Shown: in pieces, positions 18,634 to 27,794 of the stretch
Position numbering within the stretch: position 1 is the first letter of the stretch
How the letters are laid out: each line of letters begins with the position of its first letter
DNA from: Thermococcus pacificus
GTDB taxonomy: Archaea; Methanobacteriota_B; Thermococci; Thermococcales; Thermococcaceae
Assembly (NCBI RefSeq): GCF_002214485.1
Contig: NZ_CP015102.1
Location: 1,302,001-1,366,000 of the forward strand
DNA: 64,000 nucleotides
Reading direction: 5' to 3'
Notes under the pieces: generated by a model
The model's input: only the letters and a program-made list of their open reading frames with translations
Database searches by the model: none
Told to the model about the DNA's origin: nothing
Made by a program: the position numbers and the translations under genes

Positions 18634-19329
18634 CTACTTCAGAAAATCCTCCAGGCTTGTCTGTTCCCTCTTCTTTTCCTTCGGCCTAACCTCGTCCTTC
18701 AGCTTCTCCTCTATCTTCCTCAGCGTCTTCCAGCTCCTCCTGACTATAGGTGGGAAATCGCCGTGCTTCCGGTAGTACTCTTCGAGGAACGCCCTCGTCC
18801 TTGGGTCGCTGGGGTAACCAGAGCCTATCTCACCGTACTCTTCTTTCAGCCTCTCTATCGCCCTGTCGCGGGTGACCTTCGCGAGGATTGAGGCGGCTGA
18901 AACTGGCACGAACTTGTCGTCGGCCTTGTGCTCCGCTACGATCTCCGCCCTGAAGTTCAGCCCCTTTCCTATGTCTTCCCCAAAGCGCTCTTCCTTGACG
19001 TCGGCGGCATCGATGTAGATCACGTCGGGCCTGACCTTGAGCGAGTTTAGAGCCTTAACAAAGTTCTCAACTTCGAACTCGTTGAGGGTACCTTCCCTTG
19101 AGTCTATCTCGTTCGGCCACAGCTCGATGACCGCGTAATCGTCGAGGAGTTTGATGATCTCGTCGAAAAGCCTCTCGCGCCGCTTTGGCGTCAGCCTCTT
19201 CGAGTCCCTGACGCCGAGCTCCGCAAGCTTTGGGACGTTCTCCTCGTCCACCACAACCGCCGCTATGACCATCGGCCCGATGACCGGCCCCCTGCCGGCC
19301 TCGTCTATCCCAGCGAGCTTTCTGCCCAA
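18634..19329 (-). CDS. rnhB: Ribonuclease HII
   Basis: 231 residues. AGIDEAGRGPVIGP gives the first two catalytic acids, RDSKRLTPKRRE the substrate-binding loop, and IDAADV and HKADDKFVPVSAASILAK the remaining catalytic residues. It removes RNA from RNA/DNA hybrids and single ribonucleotides. The start is an unusual TTG at 19327-19329, chosen because GGAGGTG lies five bases upstream; the frame is open further but the added residues are not family-like. Four bases separate it from the upstream permease gene. Confidence 0.93.
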   Translation of the reverse strand: MGRKLAGIDEAGRGPVIGPMVIAAVVVDEENVPKLAELGVRDSKRLTPKRRERLFDEIIKLLDDYAVIELWPNEIDSREGTLNEFEVENFVKALNSLKVRPDVIYIDAADVKEERFGEDIGKGLNFRAEIVAEHKADDKFVPVSAASILAKVTRDRAIERLKEEYGEIGSGYPSDPRTRAFLEEYYRKHGDFPPIVRRSWKTLRKIEEKLKDEVRPKEKKREQTSLEDFLK

Positions 19330-19333
19330 AGTT

Positions 19334-20155
19334 TCACCTCCTGAAGAGAAGGACGCCGTATATTGCACCGAGCATTATGGTGGCTAAGCCGCTCGGCGGT
19401 ATGTCTGTGAGGTACGCCAGCACCACCGATGAGAGCTGGACTCCAAGGGTAAGGAACAGGCTCACGCCGATGACCTTTCTCAAATCGCTGCTCACCATCA
19501 GTGCTATCGCGCCGGGGAGCACCGCCACGACCTGGAGGGTTATCAGGCCGACCGTCTGGACGATTAAAGCGCCAATTGCTCCAACGAGGACGTAGAGAAC
19601 CATCAGGTAAGCCCTGACGTTCCCCCCGTAGCTCTCCATCCCCTCGGGGTCGAAGCTCAGGTAGAGGAAGTCGCGGTAGAGGAAGAGCATTACAAAGAAC
19701 AAGGCCGCGCCGCCGAGGACGAGGGCAGTGAGGTCGTTGAGGCTTATGAGGAAGATGTCACCAGTGAGGTAAGACACTATACTCTCACCAAGCGGGAAGT
19801 ATGGTCTGCTCGCCATCACCTTGTAGAGGACGCCGAAGCCAAGAACGGTCAAACCCGCCACGAAGCTGGCCACGATTCCCACTGCAGAGTCCGGGGAGAA
19901 GCCGAGCTTCTCAAGGTGTGCTATGAGCAAGACTATCACGACCGTGACAAAGAGGGCAGTGAGCATGACGAGGGAGAGGTTCTCGAAGAGCAGGCCGAGG
20001 ATCATGCCGAGCACCGCACCGAACAGAAGGGCGTGGAAGAGAGCGTGGGTCAGGAAGGCCAGCCCTTTGGTGTTGATGAGCGGGCTGAGCATTCCCAGGA
20101 GGACGCTGACCATTATGCTCGCCAGGAGAGCGCGGATGATGTATTCGGGGATCAT
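19334..20155 (-). CDS. ABC transporter permease, Zn/Mn family (ZnuB-like)
   Basis: 273 residues with eight or nine hydrophobic segments. SPLINTKGLAFLTHALFHALLFGAVLG near the N-terminus and GLITLQVVAVLPGAIAL near residue 210 are typical of family 3 permeases for zinc or manganese. The gene overlaps the ATPase gene by four bases. No substrate-binding protein is encoded next to it, so that component must lie elsewhere. Confidence 0.85.
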   Translation of the reverse strand: MIPEYIIRALLASIMVSVLLGMLSPLINTKGLAFLTHALFHALLFGAVLGMILGLLFENLSLVMLTALFVTVVIVLLIAHLEKLGFSPDSAVGIVASFVAGLTVLGFGVLYKVMASRPYFPLGESIVSYLTGDIFLISLNDLTALVLGGAALFFVMLFLYRDFLYLSFDPEGMESYGGNVRAYLMVLYVLVGAIGALIVQTVGLITLQVVAVLPGAIALMVSSDLRKVIGVSLFLTLGVQLSSVVLAYLTDIPPSGLATIMLGAIYGVLLFRR

Positions 20156-20946
20156 AGCTCACCACCCCCACGCTTATGGATGTGAACGTCGCCTGTTATG
20201 CAGAAGAGCTTGCCCCCTACCGGAACAACCCTCGCCAGCGGGCCGTAGACAGATTTGATAATGCTGTCCTGTAGCACTTCTTCAGGTCTGCCAAAGGCGA
20301 TAAGGCGTTTGTTTATGAGCATCACCCTGTCCCCAACCTCGAGGAGAGGGTTGATATCGTGGGTGGTTATCACCATCGTTATTCCCCGCTCGCGCTTTAT
20401 CTTGTTGAGGACTGCCGCGACCTCAGCCCTCGCGCTGGGATCGAGTGCCGAGAGTGGCTCGTCAAGGAGGAGCAGTTTTGGGTCGCCCATCAAAGCCCTC
20501 GCGAGGAGAACCCTCTGCTTCTGCCCCCCGCTCAGCTCGCGGAAGAGCCTGTCCTTAACGCTGCCCAGACCAACGAAGCCGAGAACCTCCTCCGCCTTCA
20601 GTAGAGTCTCGCGGGGGATTTTGAAGTGAGCGAAGCCCCTCCTGTAGATGCCCCCCATTGCAACGACCTCTAAAGCTGTGAGCGGGACGCGCTCGTTGAG
20701 GCTATGGCTCTGGGGGACGTAGCCTATCAGCTCCCTCGCCCTGCAGGGCTTCCTGCCGAAAACATAGAGGTCTCCGGTGTACTCCCTGTGGAAGCAGGCT
20801 ATTGTCCTTAGCAGGGTGGTCTTTCCAGCTCCGTTAGGGCCGAGGAGGAGGAGCGTCTCACCCTCTTCCAAGGAAAAGGTAACACCCTCAAGGGCGGGCT
20901 TCCCGTCGTAGAGTATCGTGAGGTTCTCGGCGGTTACTGCATTCAT
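20152..20946 (-). CDS. ABC transporter ATP-binding protein, Zn/Mn family
   Basis: 264 residues. Walker A is GPNGAGKTTLL, the Q-loop is YVPQSH, the signature LSGGQKQRVLLARAL, and Walker B LLLLDEPLSALDP, with the H-loop at VITTHD. Start at ATG 20946, six bases after AGGAG; an ATG at 20952 touches that site. A TATA-like GTTTAAAAATG lies at about 20980. First gene of an operon continuing into the permease and rnhB. Confidence 0.9.
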   Translation of the reverse strand: MNAVTAENLTILYDGKPALEGVTFSLEEGETLLLLGPNGAGKTTLLRTIACFHREYTGDLYVFGRKPCRARELIGYVPQSHSLNERVPLTALEVVAMGGIYRRGFAHFKIPRETLLKAEEVLGFVGLGSVKDRLFRELSGGQKQRVLLARALMGDPKLLLLDEPLSALDPSARAEVAAVLNKIKRERGITMVITTHDINPLLEVGDRVMLINKRLIAFGRPEEVLQDSIIKSVYGPLARVVPVGGKLFCITGDVHIHKRGGGEL

Positions 20947-21017
20947 AGTCATCTCCTGGTTTCTGTTGAGCAGTTCATTTTTAAACTTTCATGCCACCAT
21001 AATGGACAGGAGTGGGT

Positions 21018-21105
21018 AACGGGCCCCTCCGCTCCAGTGCCTCCGGCCCGTTTGTGCAAAAATTTTAAAAGCACATCCCTGTACTCCCATTAGAAAATTT
21101 TTGCA
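21018..21105. repeat. Two adjacent inverted repeats in a divergent intergenic region
   Basis: Arms AACGGGCC (21018-21025) and GGCCCGTT (21045-21052) form one perfect 8-bp stem. Immediately after it, TGCAAAAATTTT (21055-21066) and AAAATTTTTGCA (21094-21105) form a perfect 12-bp inverted repeat around a 27-base spacer. The second ends just before the aIF1A TATA element at about 21113. The region separates the divergent Zn/Mn transporter and aIF1A operons. It could be an operator, a terminator or a small transcript; the sequence alone does not decide. Confidence 0.5.
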
Positions 21106-21153
21106 AGGCTCAGGTTTATAAGGCTCAAAGTTGAGCGGAAGGAGGTGGTGATA

Positions 21154-21519
21154 ATGGCATATCACAGGAGTGGAAACAACAAGAAAAAGAAGGATAGGCA
21201 GGTTCAGGGAGACGAGGTTATCCGTGTCCCCCTGCCCAAAGAAGGACAGCTCTTTGGAGTCATCGAGCAGGCCCTCGGGTCTGGCTGGATGGACGTCCGC
21301 TGCTCCGACGGCAAAATAAGGAGATGCAGGATTCCAGGCAAGCTCAAGAGGAGGATGTGGATGCGCGTTGGCGACGTCGTCATAGTCCAGCCCTGGGAAG
21401 TCCAGAGCGACGAGAGGGGCGACATAGTCTACCGCTACACGAGAACTCAGGTTGACTGGCTCCTACGGAGGGGCAAGATAAGCCAGGACTTCATAAGCGG
21501 CGGCGAGCTCCTGTTCTGA
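21154..21519 (+). CDS. eif1A: Translation initiation factor aIF1A
   Basis: 121 residues with a basic N-terminal tail (NNKKKKDRQ) and an OB fold ([33 protein letters not shown]). It acts on the small ribosomal subunit in start-codon selection. Start at ATG 21154 after GGAGGTGGTGATA; GTG codons at 21145 and 21148 belong to the ribosome-binding site. A strong TATA box, GTTTATAAGG, lies at about 21115. It leads the cluster with RIO1, the KH protein and topoisomerase VI. Confidence 0.95.
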   Translation: MAYHRSGNNKKKKDRQVQGDEVIRVPLPKEGQLFGVIEQALGSGWMDVRCSDGKIRRCRIPGKLKRRMWMRVGDVVIVQPWEVQSDERGDIVYRYTRTQVDWLLRRGKISQDFISGGELLF

Positions 21520-21553
21520 GCTTCTCAATTTCAGGGACGAGCAGTGATGAGCG

Positions 21554-22327
21554 ATGCGCGAGGACTTCATAGAGCGCGAGATTGAGGACATGCTCGGCCT
21601 CAGGGAGAGGCGTGAGAAGGACAGTGAGCTCTACAAGATAGCCAACGAGGTCTTTGACAGGAGTACTAAGGAGACCCTCGCCTACCTGCACCGCAGGGGG
21701 AAGATAGAGGCCCTCCACGGGGTCATCAGCACGGGCAAGGAAGCCAACGTCTTCGCCGGCGTCGATTCAGATGGAAACCGGATAGCGGTCAAAATATACC
21801 GCACTTACACCACCGAGTTCCGTAGGATATGGGAATACCTCGCCGCCGACCCCCGCATTGGATATCTGCCGAAAGACATGCGGAAGCTCGTCTTCGTCTG
21901 GACTAGGAGGGAGTTTAAAAACCTCCAGAGGGCCATCAAGTACGCGGTCCGCGTCCCGGAACCGATAACCTTCCGCAACAACGTTTTGGTCATGGAGTTC
22001 ATAGGAGACGAACTTCCGGCTCCAAGGCTTAAGGACGTTGAGAGGGAGCTCCAGCGGGAGGACTTCGAGGAGCTTTACACTTACCTCATGGGTGTAATCG
22101 AGCGCCTCTGGAAGCGCGGCGATATGGTGCACGGCGACCTGAGCGAGTACAACGTCCTGCTGTGGGATAGTCCCGTCGTAATAGACTGGTCGCAGGCGAC
22201 AGTTAAGAGGAACCGCATGAGCGTTGAGCTGCTGAAGAGGGATCTGCGGAATATCATCAATTACTTCGGTAGAAAAGGCGTTGACGTTGATGATTTCGAC
22301 GATAAGTTCCGCGAGCTTGCTGGTTAG
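21554..22327 (+). CDS. rio1: RIO1-type serine protein kinase
   Basis: 257 residues. The RIO1 pattern is clear: STGKEANVFAG as the ATP-binding loop with VKIYR as the catalytic Lys strand, HGDLSEYNVLLW as the catalytic loop, and VIDWSQAT as the metal-binding Asp segment. RIO1 works in late maturation of the small ribosomal subunit. The next gene encodes a KH protein of the Krr1/Pno1 kind, its known functional partner in archaea and eukaryotes. Confidence 0.94.
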   Translation: MREDFIEREIEDMLGLRERREKDSELYKIANEVFDRSTKETLAYLHRRGKIEALHGVISTGKEANVFAGVDSDGNRIAVKIYRTYTTEFRRIWEYLAADPRIGYLPKDMRKLVFVWTRREFKNLQRAIKYAVRVPEPITFRNNVLVMEFIGDELPAPRLKDVERELQREDFEELYTYLMGVIERLWKRGDMVHGDLSEYNVLLWDSPVVIDWSQATVKRNRMSVELLKRDLRNIINYFGRKGVDVDDFDDKFRELAG

Positions 22328-22338
22328 AGGGTGAGAGT

Positions 22339-23073
22339 ATGGATGAGTTTGAGAGACTGCTGAAAAAGTACGAGCGCGTTGACAAGGACGGGGGGCCCAT
22401 AAGGGAAGAGCCCGAAGTGGAGATAGACTACGCCGCTGAGGGTGAGCAGGAGGAGTTCCTCAGGATACCGAAGGAGCGCGTCGCGGTGGTCATCGGGAAG
22501 AAGGGCCAGACGAAGAGGGAGATAGAGAGGCGCACGAAGACCAAGATAGAGATAGACAGCGAGACGGGAGAGGTCTTCATAACCTCAACGGAGAAAACCG
22601 ACGATCCTTTAGCGGTATGGAAGGCGCGCGATGTTGTTATGGCCATAGGGAGAGGGTTCTCCCCTGAAAGGGCCTTCAGGCTCTTCAATGAGGGTGAAAC
22701 CCTCGAGGTGGTCAACCTCACGGATATAATCATCGGCAACGACAAGAACGCCCTCCCAAGGGTGAGGGGTAGGATAATCGGCAGGAAGGGCAGGACGAGG
22801 GAGATCATAGAGGAGATGAGCGGTGCGGACGTTAGCGTTTACGGAAAGACCGTCGCAATAATCGGCAACCCCCTCCAGGTTGAGGTGGCAAAGACTGCCA
22901 TAGAGAAGCTCGCCAAAGGCTCCCCGCACGGCGTCGTTTACAAATACCTCGAGAGGCGCAAGAAGGACCTCGAACTCGAAAGCTCGAACTACTACGAGGC
23001 CCTGGAGGGAGGGGCCGGCGAAGCGGGGGACTACCCCGAGTTTTCTGAAGACGACGAGTATTGGGAGGACTGA
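22339..23073 (+). CDS. KH-domain protein, Krr1/Pno1 (Dim2) family
   Basis: 244 residues with two KH domains. The first has VVIGKKGQTKREIER around residue 50; the second has GRIIGRKGRTREIIEEMSG around residue 145. The tail is strongly acidic (YPEFSEDDEYWED). Homologues bind 16S rRNA near its 3' end and work with RIO1 in small-subunit assembly. The gene starts 11 bases after rio1 and stops two bases before the top6B start. Confidence 0.88.
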   Translation: MDEFERLLKKYERVDKDGGPIREEPEVEIDYAAEGEQEEFLRIPKERVAVVIGKKGQTKREIERRTKTKIEIDSETGEVFITSTEKTDDPLAVWKARDVVMAIGRGFSPERAFRLFNEGETLEVVNLTDIIIGNDKNALPRVRGRIIGRKGRTREIIEEMSGADVSVYGKTVAIIGNPLQVEVAKTAIEKLAKGSPHGVVYKYLERRKKDLELESSNYYEALEGGAGEAGDYPEFSEDDEYWED

Positions 23074-23075
23074 GG

Positions 23076-24767
23076 ATGAGCGAGGCGAATCAGCTGTTTA
23101 AGGAGTTTAAGATACAGAGCGTCAGCGAGTTCTTCAGGCGAAACGCGGCAATGCTCGGCTACACGGGCAAAGTCCGCTCGCTTACAACGCTGGTTCACGA
23201 GGCGGTGACCAACTCACTTGACGCGTGTGAAGAGGCTGGAATACCCCCATACGTCAGGGTGGAGATAGAGGAACTTGGAAGCGAACACTACAAGGTCGTC
23301 GTCGAGGACAACGGCCCGGGAATCCCGGAGAAGTACATAACCCACGTTTTCGGAAAGATGCTCGCCGGAACCAAGGCCCACAGGAACATTCAGAGCAGGG
23401 GCCAGCAGGGTATCGGTATAAGCGGCGCCGTAATGTTCGCCCAGATAACGAGCGGAAAGGCAACGCGCGTCATAACGTCAACCGGCGACGATGAGATCAT
23501 CGAGGCGTGGGTTAAAATCGACGTGGACAGGAACGAGGGTAAGATAGTCAAGAAGGAAAAACACCCAAACCCGACCGGCTGGCGCGGGACGAGGATAGAG
23601 CTTGAGGTGAAGAACGTCCGCTACATCCGCTCGAGGCAGGGTGTTTACTGGTACCTCAAGCTAACGGCGATAGCCAACCCCCACGCCCACATCGAGCTCA
23701 TTGAACCGGACGGGAAGCTCATAGTCTTCCCGCGCTCGAGTGAAGAAGTCCCCAAGCCGCCCGTTGAGATGAAGCCCCATCCCAGGGGCGTCCTCACCGA
23801 TGACGTTTACAGGATGGCCAAGAAGACGAGGAGAAACACCGTAAGGCGCTTCCTTGTAGGGGAGTTCTCAAGGATAAGCGACAAGAAGGTCGATGAGCTT
23901 ATTGAGTACATAGCCGCTCTCAGGCTCATAAAGACTGTCGAAGACAAGAACCTCCAGGAGCAGTACTATCAGAAACTCATGGAAGGCGACGTTAAATCCG
24001 TTTTGAGGGCATTTAGGGGCTACACAAAGGTCGTCAAGCAGGTGGCAAAGCTCATGGAGAAGCCACCCGAGAAACTCACCTGGCAGGAGGCTGAGGAGAT
24101 AGTCGAGGCCTTCAAGTACATGAAGTTCCTCGCCCCCCCGACCCATGGTTTAAGACCTATAGGCGAGGAGAACATCGAGAAGGGCCTGAAAGGGATCCTC
24201 AAGCCGGAGTTCGTCACCGCGGTGACGAGGCCGCCCAAGGTTTACTCCGGAGGAATCCCCTTCCAGGTGGAGGTAGGCATAGCATACGGTGGTGAGATTC
24301 CGGCTGGCTTCGACGTCTTCAGGTACGCCAACCGCGTCCCGCTCCTCTTCGATGCCGGTTCGTGTGTGACCACAATAGCCGCCCGCTCCATAGACTGGAA
24401 GCGTTACAAGGTGGATGACCCGGACAGGACGCCCCTCGTTGTCATGATAAACGTCATCAGCGTCCACGTCCCCTACACCGGAACCGGAAAGCAGAGCATA
24501 GCCAACGACGAGGACATTTACAACGAGATCCGCCTTGCCTTAATGGACGCCGCCAGAAGGCTCCAGACATACCTGAGCGGCAAGCACAGGAAGCTCCACC
24601 AGGTAAAGAGACGGAAGACCTTCGAGAAATACGTCCCCGAGATAGCGAGGGCGCTGAGCGTATTAACCGGCGAGCCCGAGGAGGCCATTAGGGAGTACTT
24701 CGTCAGGTTTATTGAGAACCATTTTGCATCCAGAGAGGCCCCAGAGGAGGTGAGCGAGAATGCCTAA
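23076..24767 (+). CDS. top6B: DNA topoisomerase VI subunit B
   Basis: 563 residues. The GHKL ATPase motifs are [25 protein letters not shown] and [13 protein letters not shown], followed by the transducer domain with its switch Lys in GTGKQSIAN. The enzyme is a type IIB topoisomerase that relaxes DNA using ATP. Start at ATG 23076 after GGAGGACTGAGG. The stop overlaps the top6A start by eight bases, so the subunits are translationally coupled. Confidence 0.97.
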   Translation: MSEANQLFKEFKIQSVSEFFRRNAAMLGYTGKVRSLTTLVHEAVTNSLDACEEAGIPPYVRVEIEELGSEHYKVVVEDNGPGIPEKYITHVFGKMLAGTKAHRNIQSRGQQGIGISGAVMFAQITSGKATRVITSTGDDEIIEAWVKIDVDRNEGKIVKKEKHPNPTGWRGTRIELEVKNVRYIRSRQGVYWYLKLTAIANPHAHIELIEPDGKLIVFPRSSEEVPKPPVEMKPHPRGVLTDDVYRMAKKTRRNTVRRFLVGEFSRISDKKVDELIEYIAALRLIKTVEDKNLQEQYYQKLMEGDVKSVLRAFRGYTKVVKQVAKLMEKPPEKLTWQEAEEIVEAFKYMKFLAPPTHGLRPIGEENIEKGLKGILKPEFVTAVTRPPKVYSGGIPFQVEVGIAYGGEIPAGFDVFRYANRVPLLFDAGSCVTTIAARSIDWKRYKVDDPDRTPLVVMINVISVHVPYTGTGKQSIANDEDIYNEIRLALMDAARRLQTYLSGKHRKLHQVKRRKTFEKYVPEIARALSVLTGEPEEAIREYFVRFIENHFASREAPEEVSENA

Positions 24768-25920
24768 ACGCAAAGCGATCCACCGCGAGAAGCCGAAGGA
24801 GAAGTTCTCCTACGACCCAAAAAGGGTACTCAGCAGGCTTGAGGAGTACGGGAGGCAGATTCTTGAGGACATAAAGAGCGGGAAGAACCCCCACTTTGAC
24901 ATACCCATGCGCGGGCTCAGCAACGTCTACTTCGATGAAAAGAGGCGCGTCATCAGGATGGGCGACAAGCTGTCCAGGAGGTACTTCCTCAACGTGGCCC
25001 ACGCCAGAAAGTTCATGCAAACCCTGCTCATAATGGCCTACGTGAAGCGTCTCGTGAGTGAGAACAAGCACGCCAGCCTTCGTGAAGCTTACTACGCCAA
25101 CAAGCACACCATTCCAGGAACGAGGGAGAACACTTTCGAGGATCAGAGCGAGAGCGACCCGATTATAGAGGACCTCGAGAGGATGATGGGGGTTCTTCGT
25201 GAGGAGATGCACCTCACCGCCGACAGGCGCGGCTACATCTACGGCGACATAGTCATCCGCGATGGGGAAGACGAGTTCAACGCCTCAAGGCTGGGAAGCG
25301 GCGGCTGGGCCGTCCCCGGAACGGTGGAGCACATCCAGTTCCCGGAGATAAACGTTGACTACGCCCTCGTCGTCGAGACTGCAGCTATGGCCGACCGTCT
25401 GATTGAGGAAAAGTTCCCCAAGAAGGAGAACGCTTTGATCATAGCGACGCAGGGACAGGCCTCCCGCGGCGTTAGAAGGCTTATCCACAGGCTCCACTAC
25501 GAGGAAGGCGTACCGATCATAGTCTTCACCGACGGTGACCCATACGGTTGGTATATCTACTCGACAATAAAGCAGGGTTCGATTAACCTCGCTTACCTCA
25601 GCGACAAGCTGGCAACGCCCGAGGCGAAGTTCGTCGGCATGACCATGGACGACATAAAGCGCTACGGTCTGGAGAACGTCACCGAAAAGCTCAAGGGAAT
25701 CCCACCCAACAAGAAGGGTGGCCCGACGGGGGATTACAAGCGTATCATTGAAGAGATGAACTACCCCTGGTTCCAGAACAAAGAGTGGCAGAGGCAGCTC
25801 AAGATGGCCCTCAAAATGGGGGTCAGGATTGAGCAACAGGCTTTGGCCAACAAGAGCCTTGAGTTCGTCGCCAAGGAGTACCTCCCAGGAAAAATAAACA
25901 ACGGTGAGCTGCTGCCATGA
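24760..25920 (+). CDS. top6A: DNA topoisomerase VI subunit A
   Basis: 386 residues, homologous to Spo11. The catalytic Tyr lies in SLREAYYA in the winged-helix domain. The Toprim domain has [11 protein letters not shown] with the first acid and [13 protein letters not shown] with the DxD pair. It makes the double-strand break in the topoisomerase VI reaction. It is coupled to top6B upstream and overlaps the next unknown gene by four bases (ATGA). Confidence 0.97.
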   Translation: MPKRKAIHREKPKEKFSYDPKRVLSRLEEYGRQILEDIKSGKNPHFDIPMRGLSNVYFDEKRRVIRMGDKLSRRYFLNVAHARKFMQTLLIMAYVKRLVSENKHASLREAYYANKHTIPGTRENTFEDQSESDPIIEDLERMMGVLREEMHLTADRRGYIYGDIVIRDGEDEFNASRLGSGGWAVPGTVEHIQFPEINVDYALVVETAAMADRLIEEKFPKKENALIIATQGQASRGVRRLIHRLHYEEGVPIIVFTDGDPYGWYIYSTIKQGSINLAYLSDKLATPEAKFVGMTMDDIKRYGLENVTEKLKGIPPNKKGGPTGDYKRIIEEMNYPWFQNKEWQRQLKMALKMGVRIEQQALANKSLEFVAKEYLPGKINNGELLP

Positions 25921-27164
25921 CGACGACCGAGGAGCTCGTCGCGCAGGTCAACAAGATACTGGATGATATTGGGATAGACATGGACGGGTTATTTGAGACC
26001 TTCGACATCCCGTCCATCTCCCTCCGCCTTAAGGAAAACCTCTCGCTCCTCCAGGAGCTTGAGGAAGACCTCTCAAAGCGCGTCGGTGAGGCCACACCCT
26101 CGGCTGATTTCTCGGACAGGAAGAACCGCGACCCCCACATCCAGTGGATATACAAGAAGAAGCGCAACAGGATCCTCGCTTTGGAGCGCCTCCGCTCGGC
26201 TATAACCGCCCACAAAATGGCCTTGGCATTGATCTCCGCCAACTACACCTTCTTCCTCGGCAAGAAACTGATAACCATCAAAGAGCTAACCAGGGAGAAC
26301 GCAGAGAACGTAAAAGCGGTTTCAAACCCCATCCAGCTCGGCAGGGTTGAGGTTCTGCCCTATTTGGCCTACTCCGGCGACGTTCTCAGGCTGCTCTCAA
26401 GGGAGAGCATAGCCGTGAGGGAGTCGTTCAAGCTTATAAAAGGAAAGCTCCGCGAGAAGGGGACGGTCAGGACGCGCGGGCTCAGGATAGAGGTCGAGTA
26501 CTGGGAGAACAACAGGCTCAAGAAGGCGAGGCTCGACCTTCCCACTGATGCCGACATAGAGGCCGAGCTCAGGCAGCGCTACGGAAGGAGGTTCAGGTGG
26601 AGGGTTCTCAGCTTCGTCAAAACGAAGGGAGTGCTAATAAACAACCACTACACCGTGGACAACCTCGCGCTCGCCTACTCAATCCTCGACCCAGAGGACG
26701 GGGCCAAAAAGCTTGGCCTCGACCTGTTCCGCTACTACTTCCTTACCTCAGAGAACGACAGGGAGAGCCTCGGCCTCTACCCGGACATAAGGCTCTGCAT
26801 AGACTGCCACTACTCCATCTTTGACCTGCCCTTCCAGGACGAGCCCGGCTTCAAAACCGGCCACGGGAGCATGCTCCTCATGAGGAAGTGTGAGATGGAG
26901 AAGGCCCTCGTCGGGAGGAGGAAGGATATAGCCAACATCCCGAACCACCTGCTTGGCGGCGTGCTCCTCTACGGGATGAGCGATTACAGTGAGAACAGGG
27001 TGGCGGAGCTCCTTGGAATCCCCGAGGACGAACTCGTTGAGGCCATAAAGAAGTTCGTGATTTCGGGCCTGCACAAGACCCTCTTCGCGGACACGAAGAA
27101 GTTCGAGAAGTTCATGCCGAAGAGCGACAGGGCAAAGCAGTTCCTGGCCCTCCTCCAGGGGTGA
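25917..27164 (+). CDS. Protein of unknown function coupled to topoisomerase VI (possibly DUF530)
   Basis: 415 residues. The N-terminal 100 are helical with heptad-like Leu/Glu spacing ([19 protein letters not shown]). The middle is mixed alpha/beta. A C-terminal part contains [11 protein letters not shown], possibly a metal-binding CxxC, and a helix-turn-helix-like [24 protein letters not shown] tentatively relate it to DUF530 but am not sure. Its ATG overlaps the top6A stop by four bases, a strong sign of co-translation and perhaps of a shared function. Confidence 0.7.
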   Translation: MTTTEELVAQVNKILDDIGIDMDGLFETFDIPSISLRLKENLSLLQELEEDLSKRVGEATPSADFSDRKNRDPHIQWIYKKKRNRILALERLRSAITAHKMALALISANYTFFLGKKLITIKELTRENAENVKAVSNPIQLGRVEVLPYLAYSGDVLRLLSRESIAVRESFKLIKGKLREKGTVRTRGLRIEVEYWENNRLKKARLDLPTDADIEAELRQRYGRRFRWRVLSFVKTKGVLINNHYTVDNLALAYSILDPEDGAKKLGLDLFRYYFLTSENDRESLGLYPDIRLCIDCHYSIFDLPFQDEPGFKTGHGSMLLMRKCEMEKALVGRRKDIANIPNHLLGGVLLYGMSDYSENRVAELLGIPEDELVEAIKKFVISGLHKTLFADTKKFEKFMPKSDRAKQFLALLQG

Positions 27165-27168
27165 GGGC

Positions 27169-27570
27169 ATGAGGGCGGAGATAAAAGCGAGGAACAACGA
27201 GGAGCTTATCAGAAAGCTTCGCGAGAGCCTCAGCGATGAGGTCACAGAGGTTTACATCAACCTCCGCCCGACGAAGGAGATACTCGTCAGGATACTCGAG
27301 CGCGCCCCGAACGTGAGGAAGATATCCTGCCCGCCGAGCCTCTACCCCAAGGTCTCGAAGAAGGTGATAGCTGCCCTCGCCCAGATGGGCATCGAGCTCG
27401 TCCCCGAGGGCTACCCGAGGGGCAGGCCGAGGAAATACGACGAGAGAACCGTCAGGCAGGTAAGGGAGCTCCTCAGGAAGGGCGTCCCTGCGAAGGAGAT
27501 AAGCTCCCGCATGGGAATTCCTCTCAGGACCGTCTACTACATGATCGAGCAGGTCGAAAAGAGGGGATAG
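27169..27570 (+). CDS. DUF1699-like protein with C-terminal helix-turn-helix
   Basis: 133 residues. The first 80 form an alpha/beta domain resembling DUF1699 (VTEVYINLRPTKEILVRILERAPNVRKISCPPSLY). The last 45 are a resolvase-type helix-turn-helix (TVRQVRELLRKGVPAKEISSRMGIPLRTVYYMIEQV) preceded by GRPRKY, an AT-hook-like basic patch. DNA binding is likely. It follows the unknown gene by four bases and ends the topoisomerase VI run. Confidence 0.7.
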   Translation: MRAEIKARNNEELIRKLRESLSDEVTEVYINLRPTKEILVRILERAPNVRKISCPPSLYPKVSKKVIAALAQMGIELVPEGYPRGRPRKYDERTVRQVRELLRKGVPAKEISSRMGIPLRTVYYMIEQVEKRG

Positions 27571-27576
27571 CATTTT

Positions 27577-27611
27577 CTGGACTCCTCCCCGGCAGGAAGG
27601 GCGAGGCTTTC
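27577..27611 (-). mobile_element. IS200/IS605-like end hairpin, solo copy 1
   Basis: On the minus strand this reads GAAAGCCTCGCCCTT followed by CCTGCCGGGGAGGAG and ends CCAG. It matches 27 of 35 positions with the plus-strand copy at 40498-40532. The GCCTCGCCC...GGGG pattern resembles the right-end hairpin left by IS200/IS605 (TnpB) elements in archaea. No transposase gene is attached. The rest of the gap to the McrB gene (27612-27794) is A/T-rich with a promoter-like CTATTTAAGT at about 27754. Confidence 0.45.
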
Positions 27612-27794
27612 GGGAGAAAAGATAACTCCTTTTCTCTTGTTCTCTTGTATTGAGAAGGGCGGTATGAGCGTGTGTTTAGTTTCGTTATCTTTTTAATCCC
27701 CGTTGGCGCTGTGAAGCTTTCGGGTAACCATGCGATTTCATTTGGAAAGAAAACTATTTAAGTATGCTACCCTTTATTCCTATTGGTGGTTGTA

